From Confluentibacter flavum (GTDB lineage: Bacteria > Bacteroidota > Bacteroidia > Flavobacteriales > Flavobacteriaceae): DNA of 64,000 bases. The notes under the pieces are model-generated. The model was not told the DNA's origin. It searched no databases and saw only the letters and a program-made list of their open reading frames with translations. The stretch spans positions 1 to 64,000 of the forward strand of contig NZ_PJEO01000033.1 of NCBI RefSeq assembly GCF_002843175.1, given 5' to 3'. The position numbers and the translations under genes were made by a program. Position 1 is the stretch's first letter. Each line of letters starts with the position of its first letter. Below, in pieces: positions 8,309 through 17,445 of the stretch.

Positions 8309-8544
8309 CGATTAATATTTAGAACAAAATTTAAAATTTCATTTTCTTATTATAATAGAATCTATATTTTTAAAGTTATAAAGACGCAACCTTTTAACTT
8401 TATTACATCTATATAAAAAACAAGTATAATAAAATCTAAACAAAAACAACATGAAATCGCCCTTAATAATAAGTTTGTTGAAACACACCAATGAAAATAA
8501 GGCGATAACATATGACCTTTTAATAAACAATTAAACATTTACAT

Positions 8545-8994
8545 ATGAAATATTATTTAATAATTGCTTGCATTAGTTTTTTAACTTTAACAAATTGTTC
8601 CCTTGGTGATGTCGACAATAGTGAGCCTCAAGTAATAAGAGTGCTTTGGCATTTAAAAAATGTTAGTGGAGGCGTCGCTGGCGTTGATAACGATTTTAAT
8701 TCTGGTGTCATTGTATGGGAATTTAAGGACGCAACTTCCACTTTGACTGTTTCTAATAATAATAGCAATGCTGCTATTGAAGATGGTTTGAATTCTGGAA
8801 CGTATACTTATTCTATTGATGATAATAGTACTGGCAATGATGACTATATTAGTATAGGGCCCAATGAATTTGGAAGCATAGCCATTACCTCAAACGGTAA
8901 CCAATTAATTATCGACCAAAATAAAACTTCAACTGGCCCTGCTGCCGATGGTTACATTTACACTTTTGATAAAAGCATTATTGTTGAAAATTAA
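8545..8994 (+). CDS. Small lipoprotein of unknown function
   Basis: A 149-residue protein with a short signal peptide and lipobox-like LTNC (Cys18), then SLGDVDNSEP. The mature part is rich in Asn, Asp, Ser and Thr and has alternating beta-strand character (VIRVLWHLKNVSGG, GVIVWEFKD, TLTVSN, YTYSID). This resembles the small lipocalin-like or META-like lipoproteins that are common in flavobacteria and often carry a WxL..V start. I do not recognise a named family. It ends one base before the convergent gene at 8996. Confidence 0.7.
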   Translation: MKYYLIIACISFLTLTNCSLGDVDNSEPQVIRVLWHLKNVSGGVAGVDNDFNSGVIVWEFKDATSTLTVSNNNSNAAIEDGLNSGTYTYSIDDNSTGNDDYISIGPNEFGSIAITSNGNQLIIDQNKTSTGPAADGYIYTFDKSIIVEN

Positions 8995-8995
8995 A

Positions 8996-10255
8996 TTAGG
9001 TTTTTTGTTTCTTTTTTCTTGCCGCAGGAAACAATACATTGTTTAATATAAGTCTATACCCAGGAGACGTAGGATGTAAATCTAGTTCTGTTTTAGCATC
9101 TCCTACCCTATGCTGATAATCTTCTGGGTCATGTCCACCATAAAACGTAAAAAAACCTTTGCCTTTTATACCGTGAATATATTTTGCCTCGCTATTAATT
9201 TTGCTCTCACCCATTACCAGTACATTCGATTTTATTTCGTCTCTAGTAAAAGAAGTTGTTTGTCCCATAAAACCCTTTACCAAAGCAGTATGATTTTGAC
9301 ATAACATGGTTGGAATGGGATCCCATTTTGCAGAAAATTCCATTAGAGAAAAATAATCGCTCGTGGCCGTAATCATTCTTTTTTGAGTCATATCAATGGA
9401 GGAAAACTCATAAATCATTGGATTTTGCTCTAAGGTAAAATTGGTAAATGCAAAGGTTCTGTTATAATCTATTTTGTTTTGATATCCTGGATCGCTACCA
9501 TCGCCATCAAACATAGGTTCGCAAATATCCAATCCTTCAGCAGCCAAAGCAATATCAAAGCTATCGGCAGCACTACACATGGCAAACATAAAGCCGCCAC
9601 CAATTACGTAATCCCTGATTTTCAAAGCTACTGCCAATTTCTCTTCCGATACTTTGCTGTACCCCAATTTTTCAGCTAACGCTTCAGCCACTTTTTTCTC
9701 TTCAATATACCAAGAAGTGGCTCTATATGCCCCATAAAATTTGCCATATTGCCCTGTAAAATCCTCATGGTGTAAATGCAACCAATCAAATGCCAAAAGC
9801 CCATCATTCAATACCTCTTCATCATATACAGTTTCATAAGGAATCTCGGCATATTGCAAAACCATCGTTACGGCATCATCCCAAGGTTGTTTTCCGTTAG
9901 GTGTATAAACAGCTATTCTTGGTGCTTTTTCTAAAACCACGGCTTCCATATTTTGACTTGGACTACTGATGTCTTCTAAAATACTTTCGGTTTTAGAATC
10001 TGAAAACACTTCAAATGACACGCCTCTAATTTGACATTCTCTTTGAATTTCTGGAGTATCTGGCAATAAAAATGAACCGCCCCTATAATTAAGTAGCCAC
10101 TTTACCTTTAGTTCTTTATTAAGCACCCAATAAGTAATGCCATATGCTTTTAAATGATTTTTTTGACTATCTGTATCCATAGGAATTAACACATACGAAG
10201 CGAACGTATGTATGGAAAAGAATAAAAATAATATGATAGATAGGGTTTTCTTCAT
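8996..10255 (-). CDS. Secreted protein of the 'asparagine synthetase B'-named flavobacterial family
   Basis: A 419-residue protein with a signal peptide (1-19). In flavobacterial genomes this family is usually labelled asparagine synthetase B, but I see no N-terminal Cys2 glutaminase and no ATP-pyrophosphatase motif. The conserved parts instead look like a class I glutamine-amidotransferase fold: PRIAVYTPNGKQPWDDAV (about 110-127), FDWLHLHHEDFTGQYG (about 155-170), YVIGGGFMFAMCSAADSFD with a nucleophile-elbow-like Cys (about 217-235), and FYGGHDPEDYQH near the end. The signal peptide places it outside the cytoplasm, which also argues against asparagine synthesis. Function is open. Confidence 0.65.
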   Translation of the reverse strand: MKKTLSIILFLFFSIHTFASYVLIPMDTDSQKNHLKAYGITYWVLNKELKVKWLLNYRGGSFLLPDTPEIQRECQIRGVSFEVFSDSKTESILEDISSPSQNMEAVVLEKAPRIAVYTPNGKQPWDDAVTMVLQYAEIPYETVYDEEVLNDGLLAFDWLHLHHEDFTGQYGKFYGAYRATSWYIEEKKVAEALAEKLGYSKVSEEKLAVALKIRDYVIGGGFMFAMCSAADSFDIALAAEGLDICEPMFDGDGSDPGYQNKIDYNRTFAFTNFTLEQNPMIYEFSSIDMTQKRMITATSDYFSLMEFSAKWDPIPTMLCQNHTALVKGFMGQTTSFTRDEIKSNVLVMGESKINSEAKYIHGIKGKGFFTFYGGHDPEDYQHRVGDAKTELDLHPTSPGYRLILNNVLFPAARKKKQKT

Positions 10256-10320
10256 AGACCGAAAGGTAATGAAAAATTATATTGGCTTAAAATGCTTTAG
10301 GGAAATATTAAGTTTTATTG

Positions 10321-11862
10321 CTAAAACGGCACATCACTATCATCGTCCTCATTAAAGGAACTACCAAAAGCTTGGCCCGGACTTGCCTTGAAATTATCAG
10401 ATTTAAAAGTATCATCGTTGGCTGCCGCATTCATTTTAGAATGAAATTCGAAAGGCGAATCAAAATTATCTAGATTATCAAACTTTCCTAAATGCCCAAT
10501 AAATTTTAAACGAATGTTTTCTAAACCTCCATTACGGTGTTTTGCCACAATAAATTCCGCTTGCCCTTCGGTTGGCGAACGCTCTTCATCATCCCATTCA
10601 TCAATTTTATAATATTCGGGCCTATAAATAAAGCTTACAATATCGGCATCTTGTTCAATGGCACCAGACTCACGTAAATCCGAAAGTAATGGTCTTTTAC
10701 TTCCTCCACGGGTTTCAACAGCACGTGATAATTGCGATAATGCAATAACAGGTACATTTAATTCTTTTGCTAGTGCCTTCAAGTTTCTAGAAATCATAGA
10801 GATTTCTTGCTCACGGTTTCCGCCATGGTTACTGCCACCTGTCATTAATTGTAAATAATCAATCATGATGAGTTTGATACCATGTTGTGATGATAAACGG
10901 CGTGCTTTTGCTCTTAAGTCGAAAATAGACAATGATGGTGTATCGTCAATAAACAAAGGGGCTTTTTCAAGACCTTTCACTTTTACGTTAAGTTGTTCCC
11001 ACTCGTGTTTTTCAAGTTTACCTGTTCTTAATTTTTCTGAAGACAGACCTGTTTCACTCGAAATTAAACGTGTAATTAATTGCACAGACGCCATTTCTAA
11101 AGAGAAAAATGCTACTGGAATATTTAAATCTACCGCAATATTTCTTGCCATAGACAAGGTTAACGCCGTTTTACCCATACCAGGACGTGCTGCCACAATA
11201 ATTAAATCGGATGGTTGCCAACCAGACGTTAATTTATCCAGTTTGGTAAATCCTGTTGGAATGCCACTTAAACCTTCCTTATTGGAGATTTCTTCAATTT
11301 TTTTCTTCGCCTGAATAACTAAATCTTGCGCTGTTTCACTAGATTTTTTAATATTTCCTTGCGTAACTTCGTAAAGTTTGGATTCGGCATTATCCAATAA
11401 ATCAAAAACATCCTTGGTTTCATCATACGCATCTTCAATAATTTCACTGGAAATTTTAATCAAACTACGTTGAATATATTTCTGTAAAATGATACGCGCA
11501 TGAAACTCAATATGGGCAGAAGATGACACTTTTTGGGTTAATGAAATAAGATAAAAATCTCCTCCAGCCAACTCTAATTTTGAGTTTTTTTTAAGTTGTG
11601 TTGAAACGGTTAATAAGTCTACTGGCTCACTATTTTCGAATAACTGATAAATGGCCTGAAATATATGCTGGTGGGCTTCTTTGTAGAACGCATCTGGACT
11701 TAAAATATCAATAACCTCATCAACACCTTTTTTATCAATCATCATAGCACCTAATACAACTTCTTCTAAATCAAGTGCTTGAGGTGGTATTTTTCCCTTT
11801 TCAAGACTAATTAGGGTACTTTTATCAACTTTATAGGATTTAATTTGGTCTGGTTGTTTCAT
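10321..11862 (-). CDS. dnaB: Replicative DNA helicase DnaB
   Basis: Unwinds DNA at the replication fork as a ring of six. The 513-residue protein has the N-terminal DnaB domain (about 25-135), a linker, then the RecA-like motor: Walker A ARPGMGKT (225-232), SLEM (sensor region near 254), Walker B KLIMIDYLQLM (about 322-332), and the arginine-finger region SDLRESGAIEQDAD near 390. A 70-residue acidic, Ser/Asn-rich tail ending DDDSDVPF is typical for Bacteroidota. The start is the first in-frame ATG. Upstream lie a DnaA box and an inverted repeat (11913-11969). Confidence 0.97.
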   Translation of the reverse strand: MKQPDQIKSYKVDKSTLISLEKGKIPPQALDLEEVVLGAMMIDKKGVDEVIDILSPDAFYKEAHQHIFQAIYQLFENSEPVDLLTVSTQLKKNSKLELAGGDFYLISLTQKVSSSAHIEFHARIILQKYIQRSLIKISSEIIEDAYDETKDVFDLLDNAESKLYEVTQGNIKKSSETAQDLVIQAKKKIEEISNKEGLSGIPTGFTKLDKLTSGWQPSDLIIVAARPGMGKTALTLSMARNIAVDLNIPVAFFSLEMASVQLITRLISSETGLSSEKLRTGKLEKHEWEQLNVKVKGLEKAPLFIDDTPSLSIFDLRAKARRLSSQHGIKLIMIDYLQLMTGGSNHGGNREQEISMISRNLKALAKELNVPVIALSQLSRAVETRGGSKRPLLSDLRESGAIEQDADIVSFIYRPEYYKIDEWDDEERSPTEGQAEFIVAKHRNGGLENIRLKFIGHLGKFDNLDNFDSPFEFHSKMNAAANDDTFKSDNFKASPGQAFGSSFNEDDDSDVPF

Positions 11863-11912
11863 AAAACGAAAATAACTAATTATGGGAGTTCTTAAACATT
11901 ATTTAAATTATC

Positions 11913-11969
11913 GTTGTTAACCAGCCATTAACAATTGAACTGTTAACAACTCACAAATATTGTGGATAA
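11913..11969. promoter_or_regulatory. DnaA box and 9-bp inverted repeat upstream of dnaB
   Basis: TGTGGATAA at 11961-11969 is the exact complement of the DnaA box TTATCCACA. GTTGTTAAC (11913-11921) and GTTAACAAC (11942-11950) form a perfect inverted repeat with a 20-base spacer. Both lie between dnaB and the accA terminator. One box alone is not an origin; a regulatory role for dnaB is possible. Confidence 0.5.
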
Positions 11970-11973
11970 GCAT

Positions 11974-12008
11974 AAAAAAATCTGAAGCCGAAGACTTCAG
12001 ATTTTTTT
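11974..12008 (-). terminator. Intrinsic terminator after accA
   Basis: AAAAAAATCTGAAG (11974-11987) pairs perfectly with CTTCAGATTTTTTT (11995-12008). It follows the accA stop codon in the leftward direction; the flanking A and T runs make it usable on either strand. Confidence 0.88.
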
Positions 12009-12028
12009 ATGCTATGATTTTAAAAGGA

Positions 12029-12982
12029 TTATCCTTTGAACACGCCCATATTAGCATATTTTTCCATACGCTGATTCACTAAATCTTTTGGTGATAAGTT
12101 TTTAAGAGTATCATAATACTTTACAATAGCATTGCTAACAGATTTAAATGTTCTTTCTCTATCCCTGTGAGCGCCACCTAAAGGTTCTTTTATTATTTCA
12201 TCAATCAACTTCTGTTTTTTCATATCTGTTGACGTCAGTTTTAGGGCGTCTGCAGCCTGTTCTTTGTATTCCCAACTATGCCAAAGTATAGATGAACAAG
12301 ACTCTGGTGAAATAACAGAATACCATGTATTTTCTAACATCAATACCACATCGCCAACACCTATTCCAAGAGCGCCACCAGAAGCACCTTCTCCTACAAT
12401 AACGGTAATAATAGGCACTTTCAAACGTGTCATTTCAAAAATATTTCTAGCAATGGCTTCTCCTTGCCCACGTTCTTCAGCCTCTAAACCAGGATATGCC
12501 CCAGGTGTGTCAATCAGCGTTACCACAGGAATACCAAATTTTTCAGCAGATTTCATTAAGCGTAATGCTTTACGATACCCTTCTGGGTTTGCCATTCCAA
12601 AATTTCTATATTGGCGGGTCTTGGTGTTATACCCTTTTTGTTGCCCTATAAACATAAAGCTTTGATCTCCAATTTTTCCCAAACCACCAATCATGGCTTT
12701 GTCATCTTTAAAGTTTCTGTCTCCATGGAGTTCCAAAAACGTTTCCCCACAAATGGCACGAATATGATCTAACGTATAAGGCCTATCTGGATGTCTGGAT
12801 AGTTGAACACGTTGCCAAGCTGTAAGATCTTTATAAATCTTGGTTTTTGCCTCAATAAGCTTCTTTTCAATTTGCAAACAGGTTCCTGTAACATCTACTT
12901 CACTCTCCTTACCAATTACTTGACATTTTTGAAGCTGTTCTTCTAACTCTTTAATGGGAAGTTCAAAATCTAAATATTCCAT
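12029..12982 (-). CDS. accA: Acetyl-CoA carboxylase carboxyltransferase subunit alpha
   Basis: With AccD it moves the carboxyl group from biotin to acetyl-CoA to make malonyl-CoA, the first step of fatty-acid synthesis. The 317-residue protein starts with the usual [14 protein letters not shown], and shows [16 protein letters not shown] (about 92-107), the crotonase-fold core [21 protein letters not shown] (160-180, given here as its key residues), and [15 protein letters not shown] (about 197-211), which builds the oxyanion hole. All are intact. It is a single gene with its own promoter (13015) and terminator. Confidence 0.97.
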   Translation of the reverse strand: MEYLDFELPIKELEEQLQKCQVIGKESEVDVTGTCLQIEKKLIEAKTKIYKDLTAWQRVQLSRHPDRPYTLDHIRAICGETFLELHGDRNFKDDKAMIGGLGKIGDQSFMFIGQQKGYNTKTRQYRNFGMANPEGYRKALRLMKSAEKFGIPVVTLIDTPGAYPGLEAEERGQGEAIARNIFEMTRLKVPIITVIVGEGASGGALGIGVGDVVLMLENTWYSVISPESCSSILWHSWEYKEQAADALKLTSTDMKKQKLIDEIIKEPLGGAHRDRERTFKSVSNAIVKYYDTLKNLSPKDLVNQRMEKYANMGVFKG

Positions 12983-13014
12983 AAAAATTTATGACTCTAT
13001 TTTTAATTAGCTTA

Positions 13015-13022
13015 CAAACCTA
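13015..13022 (-). promoter_or_regulatory. Promoter -7 element of accA
   Basis: On the minus strand TAGGTTTG (TAnnTTTG) ends 33 bases before the accA start codon. The identical element precedes tgt at 16336. Confidence 0.6.
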
Positions 13023-13134
13023 CATATTTTTTTCATTCTAACTTAAGTAAAAATACAAAATAGTAGGATCTCTTTGACCGATAAACAAAAGTAATCATAA
13101 TCAAAGAAAATATAAAAACTTTAATTCTGTTTGA

Positions 13135-14031
13135 CTAAAAACCTTTTCTTTTTAGCCTTCTCATGTTTTTTAACACGGCATTTAATAGAACGGTAACAAT
13201 AATAATGGAGGCTCCATAGTAAAACGCCGGACTCATTTTCTCCTTTTCAGGAAAAAGTAAAATAGCGATAATAATACCATAAATAGGCTCCAAATTATAA
13301 GTAAGAACCACTGTATACGGACTAATATGCCTCATAACATAAATAGCAGCTATAAATGCATATGCAGTACAAATAGATCCTAAAATGAATAAATACCAAA
13401 AGTCAATCGTACTTATATTGAAAAACTCAAATGAAAAACCACCTTCAAAAAGTAGTATAAAAAATGTGATAAAGATAACGCCACTAATAAATTCATAAAA
13501 TGAAATGACCGTTGCTGTATGTTGTTTTAAAAAACTACCGTTAAGGACTGCAAACAATGATGAAAAAAATGCCGCTAAAATACCAAGTACAATCCCTTTA
13601 ATATAGTTGATTTCACTTTGGGTTATTACAAAAACACCAAGCATGACGAATATTCCAAAGAAAATTTCGTACCAAATGATGCGTCGTTTATAAATGATAG
13701 GCTCTAATATAGACGCGAAAAAAGTCCCTGACGAAAACACCGCCAATGTAATGGATACGTTTGAGGCATCAATGGCTCCAAAAAAAGTTATCCAATGTAA
13801 TGCAATCACAATGCCTGCAATGGATAATTTAAAAATCGATTTAAGAGGTATTTTAATATGGATTTTGGCTACTTTAATATAAATTAAAATTAAGATAGAA
13901 GCGATCGACATTCTAAACCAAACCAAAGGCACAGCATTTATAGAAATAAGTTGTCCTAAAATAGCGGTAAAACCAGCTATAAAAACTAAAAAATGTAGAT
14001 GCAGGTAATTTTTAAACCTATCGTTTAGCAT
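13135..14031 (-). CDS. DMT-superfamily (EamA) transporter
   Basis: An inner-membrane protein of about 298 residues with ten hydrophobic segments in two EamA repeats, the layout of drug/metabolite exporters of the RhaT/YdcZ type. The repeat marks are WFRMSIASILILIY with HWITFFGAIDASNVSITLAVFSS in the first half and TAYAFIAAIYVMRHISPYTV with NLEPIYGIIIAILLFPEKE in the second. The start at 14031 (MLNDRFKNYL) is preferred over an in-frame ATG at 14088, which would lie deep in the upstream gene; it still overlaps that gene by 14 bases, so the two are likely translated from one message. Substrate unknown. Confidence 0.88.
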   Translation of the reverse strand: MLNDRFKNYLHLHFLVFIAGFTAILGQLISINAVPLVWFRMSIASILILIYIKVAKIHIKIPLKSIFKLSIAGIVIALHWITFFGAIDASNVSITLAVFSSGTFFASILEPIIYKRRIIWYEIFFGIFVMLGVFVITQSEINYIKGIVLGILAAFFSSLFAVLNGSFLKQHTATVISFYEFISGVIFITFFILLFEGGFSFEFFNISTIDFWYLFILGSICTAYAFIAAIYVMRHISPYTVVLTYNLEPIYGIIIAILLFPEKEKMSPAFYYGASIIIVTVLLNAVLKNMRRLKRKGF

Positions 14032-15094
14032 TATGAAGAAGGAATAAAGCGATGATGCCAAAAATAACATTAGGGAACCATGCTGCAATTATTGCTGGAA
14101 AATCCGACTGTTCAGCCATGACGCCAAAAATCTTATCAAAGAAAATAAAAACCATTGCAATACAAATACCCACGGCTAAGTTTATTCCCATACCGCCCCG
14201 TCGTTTTATAGACGACACTGCCACAGCAATAATGGTTAATATAAAAACAGACACTGGTAAGCTCCATTTTCTATAAAGCACTAATTGATAACGCCCTACA
14301 TTGGAAGACCCTCTCAATTCTTCTTTTTCAATAAAATTCAATAAATCGTTATAAGACAGTATTTCGGCAATATAAATTACAGGTGTTAAATCTTCAGCAT
14401 CAAAAGCAAACAGGGTATCCTTTTTTCTTTCTATTTCTAATTCATCTGGATTATCACCAATGATACGCTTGGTATAATTAGTCAATGTATATAAGGTATC
14501 TTCATCACTGTATTTAATAATGTCCGCAGTTATTTTATGGGTCATAACATTATCTTCAAAATATTCTAAAATAAAATTAGTCCCTTGTTTATTTTTAGGA
14601 TCAAAACTGCTCACATAAATAAGTTCATTTTCATTTATCTGCCTAAAAACGTTTGAGTTTTCAACATCACTTCTTCCAGTTTTGAAGTATTTATAGTCAA
14701 ATTCATTGAAACCCTTACTTGCAATAGGCGCTAAGTATAAGCCTAATACCAAAGCTAAAATAGCCGCTATAATAGCCCCATAGATATAAGGTCTTAGAAA
14801 TCGGGAAAAAGACACGCCAGAACTTAAGAAGGCTATGATTTCGGTGTTATTAGCAAGCTTCGAAGTAAACCATATAACTGATAAAAATAAAAATAAAGGG
14901 AATAATAAATTTGCAAAATAAATAGTGAAGTTTAAAAAATAAACAAGCACTTCACTTATTGGTACATTGTTATCTAAAATCTTTCCTATTTTTTCGGCCA
15001 GATGCACTGTAATACCAATAGGAATGAACAGCAATAACATTGCAGTAAATGTAAAAAGGTAACGCTTGAGTATGTACCAATCTAAAATTTTCAT
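14018..15094 (-). CDS. LptF/LptG family permease (lipopolysaccharide export)
   Basis: A 358-residue inner-membrane protein of the YjgP/YjgQ family, which works with the LptB ATPase to pull lipopolysaccharide out of the inner membrane toward the LptA bridge. Typical parts: KILDWYILKRYLFTF at the N terminus, four or more membrane segments in the first 130 residues (including NLLFPLFLFLSVIWFTSKLANNTE), a periplasmic middle domain (about 140-270), and two or three closing segments. The start at 15094 is chosen because the ten extra codons from 15124 derive from an intergenic repeat. It overlaps the EamA gene downstream. LptF versus LptG cannot be decided without the partner. Confidence 0.88.
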   Translation of the reverse strand: MKILDWYILKRYLFTFTAMLLLFIPIGITVHLAEKIGKILDNNVPISEVLVYFLNFTIYFANLLFPLFLFLSVIWFTSKLANNTEIIAFLSSGVSFSRFLRPYIYGAIIAAILALVLGLYLAPIASKGFNEFDYKYFKTGRSDVENSNVFRQINENELIYVSSFDPKNKQGTNFILEYFEDNVMTHKITADIIKYSDEDTLYTLTNYTKRIIGDNPDELEIERKKDTLFAFDAEDLTPVIYIAEILSYNDLLNFIEKEELRGSSNVGRYQLVLYRKWSLPVSVFILTIIAVAVSSIKRRGGMGINLAVGICIAMVFIFFDKIFGVMAEQSDFPAIIAAWFPNVIFGIIALFLLHNAKR

Positions 15095-15095
15095 T

Positions 15096-15122
15096 CTCTC
15101 CCAACCTCTCCAAAGGAGAGGC
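15096..15122. repeat. CTCTCC/GGAGAG intergenic repeat
   Basis: CTCTCCCAACCTCTCCAAAG with a following GAGAGG is one member of the repeat family also seen twice at 17446 and 17531. It has a self-complementary outer part (CTCTCC with GGAGAG). It lies directly before the lptF/G start codon. Confidence 0.65.
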
Positions 15123-15184
15123 ATATTATTTATGTTTACAATTATGGCTTAAACAAAGTTGATTTTAAAAGAAACTATATCATT

Positions 15185-16315
15185 TTAAAGGCGATTATCC
15201 ATTTGCTTTATCATGTTGTCTTTCCAAATTTTAAAATCTCCTGCTAATATATGTTTTCTGGCTTCACGAACCAACCATAAATAAAATCCTAAATTATGAA
15301 TGGTCGCTATTTGTTTTCCCAGTAATTCATTAACCATAAATAAATGTCTTAAATAGGCTTTTGTGTATTCGGTATCTACAAAGGTTATTCCCATATCATC
15401 AATAGGAGAGAAATCTTCCTCCCACTTCTTATTCTTGATATTTATAGTACCGTAAGCCGTAAATAACATCCCATTTCTAGCATTTCTTGTGGGCATGACG
15501 CAATCAAACATATCTATACCTAACGCAATATTTTCTAAAATATTAATGGGTGTACCAACACCCATTAAATAACGAGGTTTATCTTCAGGTAAAATATTAC
15601 AAACCACCTCTGTCATAGCATACATTTCCTCCGCAGGTTCTCCAACGGATAAGCCTCCAATGGCATTCCCAACCGCTCCTGCATTGGCGATATATTCGGC
15701 AGACTGCATTCTTAAATCTTTATAGGTACTTCCTTGAACTATGGGAAAAAAAGCCTGACTGTAATCGTATTTAAATGGCACTTTTTCCAAATGATTGATA
15801 CATCTATCCAACCATCTATGCGTCATGTGCATTGACCGTTTTGCATAATTATATTCGCACGGGTACGGTGTACATTCATCAAAAGCCATAATAATATCCG
15901 CCCCAATGCTACGCTGAATTTCCATCACATTTTCAGGTGTAAAAACATGGTAACTACCATCTATATGCGACTTGAACTTGACCCCTTCTTCCTTGATTTT
16001 CCTGTTAGCAGACAATGAATACACTTGATACCCCCCAGAGTCTGTTAAAATATTCCTATCCCAATTCATAAACTTGTGCAATCCGCCAGCCTTTTCAATA
16101 ACGTGTGTTTGTGGACGTAAGTATAGATGATAGGTATTTCCAAGAATGATATCAGGATTAATATCGTTTTTAAGTTCGCGTTGGTGCACCCCTTTTACAG
16201 TGGCAACGGTTCCAACAGGCATAAAAATAGGTGTCTCAATGACACCATGATCGGTTGTGATTACTCCTGCCCTCGCTTTGCTTTGTGTATCTTTTGCTTT
16301 TAATTCAAATATCAT
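15185..16315 (-). CDS. tgt: Queuine tRNA-ribosyltransferase, lacking the zinc-binding cysteines
   Basis: Exchanges the wobble guanine of tRNA-Asp, Asn, His and Tyr for a queuosine precursor (preQ1 in bacteria). At 376 residues it is full length. Catalytic Asp92 (TDSGGYQVYSL) and nucleophile Asp271 (FDCVMPTRNARNG) are present, as are the base-recognition parts GGLSVGEP and MGVGTP. Odd: the usual CxCxxC zinc cluster between the catalytic core and AYLRHLF is missing. Residues 303-318 read SPIDDMGITFVDTEYT, with no cysteine at all, while the fourth ligand His340 (TIHNLGFY) remains. This may be a group trait. It has its own TAGGTTTG promoter at 16336. Confidence 0.95.
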   Translation of the reverse strand: MIFELKAKDTQSKARAGVITTDHGVIETPIFMPVGTVATVKGVHQRELKNDINPDIILGNTYHLYLRPQTHVIEKAGGLHKFMNWDRNILTDSGGYQVYSLSANRKIKEEGVKFKSHIDGSYHVFTPENVMEIQRSIGADIIMAFDECTPYPCEYNYAKRSMHMTHRWLDRCINHLEKVPFKYDYSQAFFPIVQGSTYKDLRMQSAEYIANAGAVGNAIGGLSVGEPAEEMYAMTEVVCNILPEDKPRYLMGVGTPINILENIALGIDMFDCVMPTRNARNGMLFTAYGTINIKNKKWEEDFSPIDDMGITFVDTEYTKAYLRHLFMVNELLGKQIATIHNLGFYLWLVREARKHILAGDFKIWKDNMIKQMDNRL

Positions 16316-16335
16316 ATTCAGAAATAATAAGTCGG

Positions 16336-16343
16336 CAAACCTA
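16336..16343 (-). promoter_or_regulatory. Promoter -7 element of tgt
   Basis: On the minus strand TAGGTTTG lies 21 bases before the tgt start codon and is identical to the accA element. Confidence 0.6.
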
Positions 16344-16541
16344 CATATTTTTTTAATTTTAAAATGATTTTATCACATTTAACTAGGTTGGCTAATTACA
16401 ATTTATCAAAACAAATAACATTGATACAATTGATGTATAAGTAACTAAGTAGAAGTATACTCATTAATTTTTTTAAAACAGTCCCAGACCTTTTAATTTT
16501 TTTTTAAACTCGTTCTTTACTTAAAAATAGAACATTAATCT

Positions 16542-16572
16542 TTTGTAAAACTATCTTAATAGCCTATTTTTG
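16542..16572 (+). promoter_or_regulatory. Promoter of the transketolase genes
   Basis: A perfect -33 TTTG (16542-16545) and a perfect -7 TATTTTTG (16565-16572) are separated by 19 bases. The -7 element contains the TTG at 16570, which rules that codon out as the translation start and supports the ATG at 16597. Confidence 0.82.
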
Positions 16573-16596
16573 TCAAGCAAAATTAACAAATTAGAT

Positions 16597-17442
16597 ATGC
16601 CAAACACTAAACATTTAGAAGATTTAACCATTCAAGTTAGAAGAGACATCTTACGCATGGTTCATAAAGTAAACTCTGGTCATCCAGGAGGTTCATTAGG
16701 TTGTACAGAATTCTTGGTTTCACTTTATAATGAAATCATGGTGAGAAAAGAAGGTTTTGATATGGATGGTATTGGTGAAGACCTTTTCTTTTTATCTAAC
16801 GGTCATATCTCGCCTGTTTTTTATAGTGTGATATCAAGAGCAGGCTATTTCCCCGTTGAAGAATTAAATACATTTAGACTACTGAATTCTCGCTTACAAG
16901 GCCACCCAACCACTCACGAAGGTTTGCCTGGTGTAAGAATCGCTTCTGGTTCTTTAGGCCAAGGGATGTCCGTAGCTTTAGGTGCGGCTCAAGCCAAAAA
17001 ACTGAATCGTGACAACCATTTGGTTTATACGTTGCATGGTGATGGTGAACTTCAAGAAGGACAAAATTGGGAAGCCATTATGTATGCTGCTGGGAAAAAG
17101 GTGGACAACATCATTTGTACCATTGATTTAAATGGACAACAAATTGATGGTGCTACTGATGAAGTTTTACCTATGGGAAGCATCAAAGCTAAATTTGAAG
17201 CTTTTGGTTGGGTTGTGATCGACATAGAAGAAGGCAACAACATTGAAGCTATTTTAAAAGGCATGGCAAAAGCTAAATCTAACACAGGAAAGGGCAAACC
17301 TGTTTGCGTACTTTTAAAAACAATGATGGGAAATGGTGTAGATTTTATGATGCATACACACGCGTGGCATGGTAAAGCACCTAATGATGAGCAATTAGCA
17401 AAAGGTTTAGCACAAAACCCTGAAACTTTAGGAGATTACTAA
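16597..17442 (+). CDS. Transketolase, N-terminal subunit
   Basis: Carries the thiamine-diphosphate pyrophosphate-binding half of transketolase, which moves two-carbon units between sugar phosphates in the pentose phosphate pathway. The 281 residues include VNSGHPGGSLGCTEFL (about 24-39), RLQGHPTT, SGSLGQGMSVALGAA, and the cofactor motif HGDGELQEGQNWEA (GDG...N) near 150. The protein ends where the pyrimidine-binding half would begin; that half is encoded by the next gene, so the enzyme is an alpha2beta2 split type common in Bacteroidota, archaea and Gram-positives. Start at 16597 is set by the promoter position. Confidence 0.96.
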   Translation: MPNTKHLEDLTIQVRRDILRMVHKVNSGHPGGSLGCTEFLVSLYNEIMVRKEGFDMDGIGEDLFFLSNGHISPVFYSVISRAGYFPVEELNTFRLLNSRLQGHPTTHEGLPGVRIASGSLGQGMSVALGAAQAKKLNRDNHLVYTLHGDGELQEGQNWEAIMYAAGKKVDNIICTIDLNGQQIDGATDEVLPMGSIKAKFEAFGWVVIDIEEGNNIEAILKGMAKAKSNTGKGKPVCVLLKTMMGNGVDFMMHTHAWHGKAPNDEQLAKGLAQNPETLGDY

Positions 17443-17445
17443 TAG

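Noticed and set aside
8339-8530. 63-codon hydrophobic frame on the minus strand before the small lipoprotein gene
   Set aside because: AT-rich intergenic DNA gives such frames by chance; no promoter, no conserved pattern, and it runs through the expected upstream region of the plus-strand gene.
11913-11969. Replication origin
   Set aside because: Only one DnaA box is present, with no AT-rich unwinding cluster or further boxes; a local regulatory site is more likely.
15095-15124. ATG start extending the LptF/LptG gene by ten codons
   Set aside because: The extra codons are translation of a dispersed repeat; the family N terminus begins at 15094.
16570-16596. TTG start extending the first transketolase gene by nine codons
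   Set aside because: The TTG is part of a perfect -7 element with correct spacing to a -33 TTTG, so it would not be in the transcript.
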